Assembly (NCBI GenBank): GCA_035276475.1
Contig: DATELQ010000028.1
Location: 1-64,000 of the forward strand
DNA length: 64,000 nucleotides
Direction of reading: 5' to 3'
Source: DATDFB01 sp035276475
Lineage (GTDB): Bacteria > Acidobacteriota > Thermoanaerobaculia > Gp7-AA8
Shown: positions 57,958-64,000 of the stretch, in pieces
Layout: the number at the start of each line of letters is the position of its first letter
How positions within the stretch are numbered: the stretch's first letter is position 1
Made by a program: the position numbers and the translations under genes
Notes under the pieces: model-generated
Database searches by the model: none
What the model was told of the DNA's origin: nothing
What the model saw: only the letters and a program-made list of their open reading frames with translations

Positions 57958-58941
57958 ATGGAATCGAGTCTAGAAATCGGATTTTTGCGCGTCGCGGAAA
58001 AGGCGGCCATCGCCGCCGCGCGCACGATGGGCTACGGCAAGCGGAAGTACTCCGACCAGGTCGCCGTGGAGGCGATGCGCGAGGAGCTCAACCGCCTGAA
58101 GATGCGCGGCACGGTCGTCATCGGCGAGGGCGAGCGCGACAAGGCCCCGATGCTCTACGTCGGCGAGCCCCTCGGACGCGGATGGACCGAGGGCGAGATC
58201 TATCCCGAGATCGACATCGCCGTCGACCCGCTCGAAGGGACTAACCTCTGCGCCACCGGCTCGGCGAACTCCATCGCCGTCCTGGCCGCGTCGGAAAAAG
58301 GCGGCCTGCTGAACGCGCCCGACGTCTACATGGACAAAATCGTCGTCGGCCCCACCGCCGCCGACTATGTGAACCTCGGCAACTCCGTGCAGGAGAATCT
58401 CAATCAGATCGCCGAGGCCTTCAAGCGCGACGTCGATGAGCTGACCATCATCGTGCTCGACCGCGAGCGCCACCACGACCTCATCGCCCAGATCCGCGAG
58501 GCCGGCGCGCGCATCAAGCTGATCACCGACGGCGACCTTTCCGCCGGCATCAGCGCCGCCGTCCGCGGCACCGGGATCCACGCGGCCATGGGCATCGGCG
58601 GCGCGCCCGAGGGCGTGCTGACGGCGGCGGCCATGCGCTGCCTCAACGGCAGGATGCAAGGGCGCCTCAAGCCGCTCGAGAAGTGGCAGGAGGAGCGCCT
58701 CAAGCAGATGGGCTTCGTCGACGGCAGCAAGATCTACGACACCGGCGAGCTCGCGTCGGGCAACGACATCCTCTTCTGCGCCACCGGCGTCACCGACGGC
58801 GATCTTCTCCGCGGCGTCCGCTTCTTCGGCGGCGGCATCCGGACGTCCTCCCTGTTCATGTCGCTGAAGACGAACACGATTCGCTTCGTCGACACGATCT
58901 ATCGCGAAGAGGGGTCGAAGCTCGCGGTGTCGTTCGTTTAG
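57958..58941 (+). CDS. glpX: class II fructose-1,6-bisphosphatase
   Basis: This 327-residue protein has GTVVIGEGERDKAPMLYVGE, EIDIAVDPLEGTNLCATG and KLITDGDLSAGI, the metal- and substrate-binding segments of GlpX. It hydrolyses fructose-1,6-bisphosphate in gluconeogenesis. A TACAGT box lies ten bases before the ATG and no Shine-Dalgarno is visible, so it may be leaderless. Confidence 0.96.
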   Translation: MESSLEIGFLRVAEKAAIAAARTMGYGKRKYSDQVAVEAMREELNRLKMRGTVVIGEGERDKAPMLYVGEPLGRGWTEGEIYPEIDIAVDPLEGTNLCATGSANSIAVLAASEKGGLLNAPDVYMDKIVVGPTAADYVNLGNSVQENLNQIAEAFKRDVDELTIIVLDRERHHDLIAQIREAGARIKLITDGDLSAGISAAVRGTGIHAAMGIGGAPEGVLTAAAMRCLNGRMQGRLKPLEKWQEERLKQMGFVDGSKIYDTGELASGNDILFCATGVTDGDLLRGVRFFGGGIRTSSLFMSLKTNTIRFVDTIYREEGSKLAVSFV

Positions 58942-58944
58942 CGG

Positions 58945-59298
58945 TTACTTCTTCGGCGCCGTGGCGTCGATCACCTTGTAGAGGTACGGCAGGGCCATGC
59001 CCGCGTGCGCCTTCGCTCCGTCGGCGTCGCCCTTCTCCGCCGCGTCGAGCATTTCCAGGACGTGCTTGCGCGCGGCCTTGACGTCGTCGCTGACCTTCGG
59101 CGTGCGGTGCAGGTACAACCGGCCGGCATACGTCGTCGCCTCGTTCGCGACCGCCTTCCACGTCGCGGCGCTGAGCGTCGCCTTGTCCTGAGTGTCGGCG
59201 AGGAGCCCGGCGAGCTTCGTGGCGTCGCTGTTGAGCGACGCCGCCAGCGGCATGGCCACGAAACAGAGCAGGAGCAGCAGACCAACGAATTTCTTCAT
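58945..59298 (-). CDS. small exported helical protein
   Basis: This 117-residue protein starts at an ATG after GGAGG. It has a signal peptide (KKFVGLLLLLCFVAMPLAAS) and a helical mature domain (KLAGLLADTQDKATLSAATW and KHVLEMLDAAEKGDADGAKA). The composition resembles small cytochrome-b562-like or lipoprotein bundles, but no cysteine or haem ligand is clear. It is convergent with glpX. Family not recognised. Confidence 0.75.
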   Translation of the reverse strand: MKKFVGLLLLLCFVAMPLAASLNSDATKLAGLLADTQDKATLSAATWKAVANEATTYAGRLYLHRTPKVSDDVKAARKHVLEMLDAAEKGDADGAKAHAGMALPYLYKVIDATAPKK

Positions 59299-59342
59299 AT
59301 CGCCTCCGATGTCCGCCGCGAAATGCGATCTTTGCGCCAAGC

Positions 59343-60164
59343 TCAGCGGAACAACTCGCGGAAGCCGCGTGGGATCGGCGCGGTGAAGCTGAGGCGCTTG
59401 CCGGTCGTCGGATGCGTGAAGCCGAGGAGCTTCGCGTGGAGCCCTAAGCGGCCCAGCGGGTTCGTCGTAGCGCCATAGAACTGGTCGCCCGCCACCGGGT
59501 GCCCCGCCTCCGACAGATGCGCGCGGATCTGATTCTTCCGTCCCGTTTCCAGCGTCACCTCGAGCATCGAGTACGGCCCCTTCACCTCGATCGTACGGTA
59601 ATGCGTGATGGCGAGCTTTCCCTCGCGGCTCGAGCGCATGCGGAGGTCGCGTCCTTCGAAGAGATTCGACCGGATCGTCCCCTCCGCCGGCTCCATCGTT
59701 CCTTCCACGATGGCGATGTAGAGCCGGTCGGTGCTGTGCTCCGCGAACTGCTCCTTCAGCGCCTCGCGCGCTGTGAACGTCTTCGCGAACACCAGCACGC
59801 CCGAAGTCTCGCGGTCGAGGCGGTGCACGACGTGGATTCGCTCGCGCCCGCCGCCCGCGAGGTAGCGGTTCAGCCCCGCCTGCAGCGTGTTCTCGCGCTC
59901 GCGCTCCGTCGCCACGGTGAGGAGTCCGTGCGGCTTGAGGAGGACGATCACGGCATCATCCTCGTGCAGCACGGTGACGCCGGGCGGCAGCGCGCGGTGC
60001 GTCGGCTTCGCGCCGACGTCGACGAGGTCACCGTCGTCGAGCACGAGCTTCGCGTCCTTCTCGACCGCGCCGTTCACGCTCACGCGGCCGTTCTGCAACA
60101 TCTGTCGCAGCGTCGTCGTAGAGGAGTCGGGGAAGCGCTCGCGAAGCGCTTCGATTAGCGTCAT
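59343..60164 (-). CDS. RluA family pseudouridine synthase
   Basis: This protein has 273 residues. It has an N-terminal S4-like RNA-binding region (TTLRQMLQNGRVSVNGAVEK), the catalytic VHRLDRETSGVLVFAKT with the aspartate, and ETGRKNQIRAHLSEAGHPVAGD. It converts uridine to pseudouridine in rRNA or tRNA; the exact site cannot be read. Confidence 0.95.
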   Translation of the reverse strand: MTLIEALRERFPDSSTTTLRQMLQNGRVSVNGAVEKDAKLVLDDGDLVDVGAKPTHRALPPGVTVLHEDDAVIVLLKPHGLLTVATERERENTLQAGLNRYLAGGGRERIHVVHRLDRETSGVLVFAKTFTAREALKEQFAEHSTDRLYIAIVEGTMEPAEGTIRSNLFEGRDLRMRSSREGKLAITHYRTIEVKGPYSMLEVTLETGRKNQIRAHLSEAGHPVAGDQFYGATTNPLGRLGLHAKLLGFTHPTTGKRLSFTAPIPRGFRELFR

Positions 60165-60178
60165 ATGATCGGAGAAGT

Positions 60179-60925
60179 ATGCGATACGACATCGTCGGCG
60201 ATGTGATGCAGGCGCTCCAGGTGGAGCTCAATCAAGGGGAAGAGATCTACGCCGAGGCGGGATCGATGCTCTACATCGGCCCCGGCATCGACCTCCAGGC
60301 GCGGATGCAGGGCGGCCTGATGAAAGGGCTGATGCGGAAGTTCCTCGCCGGCGAGTCGATGTTCATGAGCGTCTTTCGCGCCACGACTCCCTCGGCCAAG
60401 ATGGCGCTGGCGAATCCGATCGCCGGCAAGATTTTTCCCATCGAGCTGCGCGGCAACACGATTCTCGCGGAGCGCAACGCCTACCTCGCCGCCATCGGCA
60501 ACGTCGACCTCTCCATCGCCTTCACCAAACGCTTCGGCGCGGGCCTGTTTGGCGGCGAGGGCTTCATCCTCCAGAAGATCAGCGGCAACGGCCTCGTCTT
60601 CCTCCACGCCGGCGGGAACATGCTCGAGTTCAACCTTGCGCCCGGCGAGACGCTGCGCGTCGACACCGGCTGCATCGTCTCGATGGCCGACACGGTGCAC
60701 TACGACATCCAGTTCGTCGGCGGCTTCCGCAACGCGCTGTTCGGCGGCGAAGGGCTTTTCTACGCGACGCTGACCGGCCCCGGTCACGTGACGCTGCAGA
60801 CGCTGCCGTTCAGCCGCTTGGCGAACCGGATCTACGCCGCCGTGGGCGGGCGCCGCGACGAGTCGAAGGGCCTCGGCGGCCTGGCCGGCGGCGTCCTCGG
60901 CGGACTGATCTCCGGCGACGATTAG
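60179..60925 (+). CDS. AIM24/TIGR00266 family protein
   Basis: This protein has 248 residues. It has the TIGR00266 opening MRYDIVGDVMQALQVELNQG and a glycine-rich beta-fold (GGEGFILQKISGNGLVFLHA, ETLRVDTGCIVSMADTVHYD). The family is related to TRAF-like beta-barrels; function is unknown, with links to membranes and stress. GGAGAAGT precedes the ATG. It is followed by a small membrane protein on the same strand. Confidence 0.9.
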   Translation: MRYDIVGDVMQALQVELNQGEEIYAEAGSMLYIGPGIDLQARMQGGLMKGLMRKFLAGESMFMSVFRATTPSAKMALANPIAGKIFPIELRGNTILAERNAYLAAIGNVDLSIAFTKRFGAGLFGGEGFILQKISGNGLVFLHAGGNMLEFNLAPGETLRVDTGCIVSMADTVHYDIQFVGGFRNALFGGEGLFYATLTGPGHVTLQTLPFSRLANRIYAAVGGRRDESKGLGGLAGGVLGGLISGDD

Positions 60926-60980
60926 TTCGGCGTATACTTCCGGCCCCACAGAATTGCGGGTGGTGCAAACGGGAGGCGTA

Positions 60981-61235
60981 ATGCAGCGGATCGAGATTCA
61001 GTCTCGTCGTGGCAGTCTGGCCCTCGGCGTCGTCGGCGTCGTCGTCGCAGTCTGCGCGCTCGCCACGCTGCTGATCTACGTCGTCAACTCCTGGGGCGCG
61101 GCTTCCCCCGTCGATCGCCTGCTGCAACTCTCGCTGATCGTCTCCGCCGCGGGCGGGCTCTACCTGCTCATCGTCGGTCTGGAGAATCTCGGCGTGCTTC
61201 GGCTTCGTCGAGCATCCGCTGCAACGTCGTCGTAA
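60981..61235 (+). CDS. small two-helix membrane protein
   Basis: This 84-residue protein starts at an ATG preceded by GGGAGG. It has two membrane helices (LALGVVGVVVAVCALATLLI and LIVSAAGGLYLLIVGLENLG). The 3' end overlaps the convergent aminotransferase gene by 68 bases. Family not recognised. A TATACT box lies about 50 bases upstream. Confidence 0.65.
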   Translation: MQRIEIQSRRGSLALGVVGVVVAVCALATLLIYVVNSWGAASPVDRLLQLSLIVSAAGGLYLLIVGLENLGVLRLRRASAATSS

Positions 61236-62019
61236 TCGCGCCGCGGCCGCCGTTCGCAACCGTCTGGCCGTCGATGGCGACGACCGGCATGACGCCCATG
61301 GTCGTGCTGGTGATGAAGGCCTCGTCGAGCTCGTGCAGCTCGTCCTCGCGCAACGGCCGTTCATCGACGTCGCCGGCGAGCTGCACGACGCGGTCGCGCA
61401 CGACGCCCGGCAGAATATGCTCGTCAAGCGGATGCGTGATCACGCGACCGCCGCGCACGCCGAAGAAGCTGGAGCTGGCCCCCTCGCGCACGACGCCGTC
61501 ATCGATGAAGAGCGCTTCGGTGGCGCCGGCGCGCTGCGCCTTTTTCTTCGCCATCGCATTCGGCAGGAGGTTCACGGACTTGATCTGGCACTGCCGCCAG
61601 CGGAGGTCGGGTGTGGTGACGACGGCGATGCCGCGCGCCTTCGCCGCCGCGTCGGGGAAGGTGAAGCTGCGCGAGTAGACGACGACGGTCGGTGTCATGT
61701 CGTCGGGATAAAAGTGCGCGCGCCGGGCCTCGCCGCGCGAGACCTGCACGTAGACGATGCCGTCGTCGAACGCGGTGCGCTCCAGGAGCTCGCCAACGAC
61801 GGCGGCGAAACGCGCTTCATCCCACGGCGACGGGATGCCGATCGCGCGCAGGCCGCTCTCCATTCGCCGGTGGTGCTCGGCGAGGAAGATCGGGCGTTTG
61901 CCGAGGAACTTGAACACTTCGTAGACGGCGTCGCCGAACTGGAAGCCGCGGTCCTCGACGCCGAGGACCCGCTCGTCCGTCGTGGTGAAGCGGCCGTTGA
62001 AGTAGAGAACGTCGCTCAC
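61168..62019 (-). CDS. class IV aminotransferase (D-amino-acid/branched-chain type)
   Basis: This protein has 283 residues. A GTG at 62019 overlaps the phosphatase stop (GTGA). Motifs are RGFQFGDAVYEVFKFLG, the PLP lysine in CQIKSVNLLPNAMAK, and EALFIDDGVVREGASSSFFG with LPGVVRDRVVQLA. The arrangement fits D-alanine transaminase more than IlvE, but the substrate is not certain. The longer frame upstream is a shadow. Confidence 0.88.
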   Translation of the reverse strand: MSDVLYFNGRFTTTDERVLGVEDRGFQFGDAVYEVFKFLGKRPIFLAEHHRRMESGLRAIGIPSPWDEARFAAVVGELLERTAFDDGIVYVQVSRGEARRAHFYPDDMTPTVVVYSRSFTFPDAAAKARGIAVVTTPDLRWRQCQIKSVNLLPNAMAKKKAQRAGATEALFIDDGVVREGASSSFFGVRGGRVITHPLDEHILPGVVRDRVVQLAGDVDERPLREDELHELDEAFITSTTMGVMPVVAIDGQTVANGGRGAITTTLQRMLDEAEARRDSPDRR

Positions 62020-63215
62020 GTCACAGAGATCGCCTTGACGATGACGACGGTGCGGTCGTCCTGCGGCCCGCTCGCCCACTTCTCGACGCGGGCCAGGACT
62101 TCGCGGGCGATGTCCCGCGCGGAGCGGTCGCGGTTCTGCCGCACGATGCGCTGCAGGCGGTCGAGGCCGAACTCGCGGTCCTTCGAGTCGTGCGCTTCGA
62201 CGATGCCGTCGGAGTAGAGGCAGAGGACGTCGCCCGGCTCGAGCTTGGCGAAGCCGCGCGTGTATGTGGCGTCGGGCGTCGGCCCGAGGACCGGGCCGCC
62301 GCTCGGCAGCGGCTCGAAGCGCATCCCTTTCAGCACGAACGGGAAGTTGTGTCCCGCGTTGCAGTAAATGAGGATGCCCCCCGTTTCGAGCTCGCCGTAA
62401 AACAGCGAGACGAACTTCGTCGTCAAGCGGCTGCGATGGATGATGTGGTTGAGCTTCTCCATCGTGCGGACGATCTTGAAGTCGCGGTCGGTGGCCATGC
62501 GCAGGCCCATGTAGATGTCGCGCACGACGAGCGCCGCGGGGAGGCCGTGGCCCGAGCCGTCCGCGATCGCGAGGCCGAGGATGTTGTCGGAGACCGGGAT
62601 GAAGTCGTAGAAGTCGCCGCTGACGATCTCCGCCGGCACGGTCCTCCCCCAGATGTCGAAGCCGGCGTACTGCGGCACGCGCTGCGGGAGGATGGACTGC
62701 TGGATGCGCTGGGCCTCGACGATGAGCGACTCGTAGCGCTCCGCTCTCAACCGTTGGTTCATCGTGTAGCGCACAAGGTTCAGCGAGAAGAGAATGTCTT
62801 CGCGCCCGAGGGCGTCAGAGACGTCGAAGCTGAGGATGTGCGCGTTGTCGTCGCCCGCCGCGACCGCGGCGAAGCGCCGCGCTCCCAGCCGGTCCTCGAG
62901 CGCGCGGTCGACGCCCGGATCGGTCGGATCCATGACGACGATGCCGTTCTCGATGACGAGCTCGATCGGACGGTAGTCCTTCGGCACGGCAATGCCGAGC
63001 GCCCCGTCGCCGACTTTCCCGAAGCGCGCCACGAGCTCGTAGTACCCCTCGTCGTCATTGCGCTCGTAAATGCGCCCGCCCGTGATCCCCAGCTCGTCGC
63101 GAAAGTTCGTGGCGATCGTCTCCGCGATCTGCTCGACGGTGAGGCGCATGGACTCGGCGGACTCGATGGTCTCGAGGGTGCGCTCGACTTTGGTGAGGAG
63201 GGATTTGTAGTCCAC
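62016..63215 (-). CDS. GAF–SpoIIE/PP2C-type phosphatase
   Basis: This 399-residue protein has an N-terminal GAF-like sensory domain (about 1-150), a linker helix, and a SpoIIE/RsbU phosphatase (about 185-399): VPAEIVSGDFYDFIPVSDN, LAIADGSGHGLPAALV, IYCNAGHNFPFVL and LCLYSDGIVEAHD with metal aspartates. It probably dephosphorylates an anti-sigma antagonist. The neighbouring phosphodiesterase and aminotransferase genes do not reveal the partner. Confidence 0.94.
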   Translation of the reverse strand: MDYKSLLTKVERTLETIESAESMRLTVEQIAETIATNFRDELGITGGRIYERNDDEGYYELVARFGKVGDGALGIAVPKDYRPIELVIENGIVVMDPTDPGVDRALEDRLGARRFAAVAAGDDNAHILSFDVSDALGREDILFSLNLVRYTMNQRLRAERYESLIVEAQRIQQSILPQRVPQYAGFDIWGRTVPAEIVSGDFYDFIPVSDNILGLAIADGSGHGLPAALVVRDIYMGLRMATDRDFKIVRTMEKLNHIIHRSRLTTKFVSLFYGELETGGILIYCNAGHNFPFVLKGMRFEPLPSGGPVLGPTPDATYTRGFAKLEPGDVLCLYSDGIVEAHDSKDREFGLDRLQRIVRQNRDRSARDIAREVLARVEKWASGPQDDRTVVIVKAISVT

Positions 63216-64000
63216 TAGCGCAATTCCGTTCCATCAAGTTCGTACGGCGGCTTCACGCCCAACAATCCGAGGACCGTAGGATAAACGTCCGCAATGTAAG
63301 GCGCTCTCTCCGTCGCCACCTTCCGATTGAAAAAGAAAATCCCCTTCACGATTTCCGGGTCCACCGAACAATGGTCCCCGCTCCACGTCTGCTTGTTCGG
63401 CTCGACCAGCTCCTTCGGGACGCCTCCGAGCGACGTCTGCCACGACACGCGGTAGCCGTCGTTGTTCGTCACGTAGAGGTCGGGGATCACGTTCGGGTCG
63501 AACTGCTTGTATGCCTCCTCGCGCGTCAGCACGCGGCGCACCGGATAGTTGCCGTCGATCGGGTCCTGCATCTTCACCAGCTTCGCCTTCAGCTCCTGCT
63601 TCAGCGCGTCGTACTCCGCGCCGGGATTCACGATCCCCTGCGACTCGCGCCCCTTCAGATTGATGTACATCTCGCCGAGGCCCATGGCGTAGGCGCGCGT
63701 GCGCGACCAGTCGACGTTCTCCCAGAACGTGCCGGAGTCGAAGAGCATCTCCACGTTGCGCTCCTTCGCCTGCACGCCCGTCTTCAGCGTCATGTAGCCG
63801 TTGATCACCAGCCACGTGTTGTAGTTCACCGACTTGCGGAACGACGCGAAGCCGTGGTCCGACAGCACGATCAGCGCGGCGTTCTTCTTCTCCGCCGCGC
63901 GCATGGCGTCGCCGACGATCGCGTCCATCAGCTGGTACGCGCGCAGGAGCGCGCTGCTCCACTGCGCGGCCAGCTTCGGGTCGTATGCGGGGTGCGACGG
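63215..64000 (-). CDS. type I phosphodiesterase/nucleotide pyrophosphatase-like protein (5' end outside window)
   Basis: The visible 260 or so residues are the C-terminal part of an alkaline-phosphatase-superfamily enzyme. They contain ALIVLSDHGFASFRKSVN with the aspartate/histidine metal ligands, GDHCSVDPEIVKGIFFFNRK with a further metal-site histidine, and DVYPTVLGLLGVKPPYELDG. The reading frame continues beyond the window (residues before QLMDAIVGDAMR are also in frame), so the first half and any signal peptide are missing. Confidence 0.88.
   Translation of the reverse strand, partial: PSHPAYDPKLAAQWSSALLRAYQLMDAIVGDAMRAAEKKNAALIVLSDHGFASFRKSVNYNTWLVINGYMTLKTGVQAKERNVEMLFDSGTFWENVDWSRTRAYAMGLGEMYINLKGRESQGIVNPGAEYDALKQELKAKLVKMQDPIDGNYPVRRVLTREEAYKQFDPNVIPDLYVTNNDGYRVSWQTSLGGVPKELVEPNKQTWSGDHCSVDPEIVKGIFFFNRKVATERAPYIADVYPTVLGLLGVKPPYELDGTELR

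Overview
This is a 64 kb chromosomal window from a high-GC, very gene-dense bacterium. The best guess is an Acidobacteriota member or a close relative. That inference rests on a GWxTD-domain protein, S46 and S10 exopeptidases, several BNR/NHL beta-propeller exoproteins, a TPR lipoprotein–TonB–ExbB–ExbD–ExbD energy module, and a RibBA fusion. No 16S rRNA gene is present, so the lineage is not proven. Genes are tightly packed. Most operon neighbours overlap by 1-23 bases, many convergent pairs share stop codons, and divergent pairs are often separated by only 28-82 bases. No insertion sequence, prophage or CRISPR array was seen.

Layout. 1-3919 (-): thiolase, STN-like small protein, TVP38/DedA-type membrane protein, LytM peptidase and a bactofilin-like protein, all translationally coupled. 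3916-5184: a CPBP protease diverging from DoxX, whose 3' end contains a REP-like palindrome. 5192-8461 (-): TonB energising operon with a clear sigma-70 promoter. 8570-12289 (-): tryptophan dioxygenase, RibBA, GWxTD protein and a small acidic protein. 12346-16928 (+): a TPR membrane protein and a BMP-type nucleoside ABC transporter. 16925-19237 (-): a leucine-catabolism pair (LiuC-like hydratase, LiuD-like biotin carboxylase) whose LiuD lacks its biotin carrier domain. 19251-25834 (-): NHL protein, S8 protease, tRNA-Leu(CAA), a LeuA-like synthase whose stop codon lies inside the tRNA, and a BNR protein. 25889-26106: an unusual 21-bp tandem repeat open on both strands. 26182-30898: S10 peptidase, an alpha carbonic anhydrase lying between fragments of a duplicated BNR–SRPBCC locus, and the intact SRPBCC and BNR genes. 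30929-33826: crotonase, 3-hydroxybutyryl-CoA dehydrogenase and an MFS exporter. 33780-36183 (-): a PRPP synthase/nicotinate phosphoribosyltransferase pair. 36212-41575: a small exported protein, a methyltransferase, YebC, an S46 peptidase and an SPFH–GYF protein. 41568-42508 (-): an Xre/RES toxin–antitoxin pair with a perfect palindromic operator. 42518-49909 (-): a polyamine-linked operon (IPMDH, AdoMet decarboxylase, DUF4178, small membrane protein, DUF350, membrane-fused spermidine-synthase-like protein, Tat-lipoprotein FAD oxidoreductase, MOSC). 49922-53862: ChbG deacetylase, GT2 and GT39-like glycosyltransferases, a methyltransferase. 53874-58941: glutaryl-CoA-dehydrogenase-like enzyme, DUF2231-like protein, ECF sigma/anti-sigma pair, a Tat-exported phosphoesterase fused to a CuA-type cupredoxin domain, class II FBPase. 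58945-64000: small exported protein, RluA, AIM24, aminotransferase IV, a GAF/SpoIIE phosphatase and a partial type I phosphodiesterase.

The signals that ordinary annotation would miss are as follows. (1) Four intergenic gaps are each filled by short tandem repeats (7-8 bp units, a different unit each time) folded back as inverted repeats, sitting exactly between one gene's stop and the next gene's start. (2) The 21-bp, two-helical-turn repeat at 25.9-26.1 kb encodes heptapeptide repeats on both strands. (3) A carbonic anhydrase gene is lodged between remnants of a duplicated BNR–SRPBCC junction. (4) The polyamine/DUF4178/DUF350/FAD-oxidoreductase operon looks like a dedicated membrane-associated pathway of unknown product.
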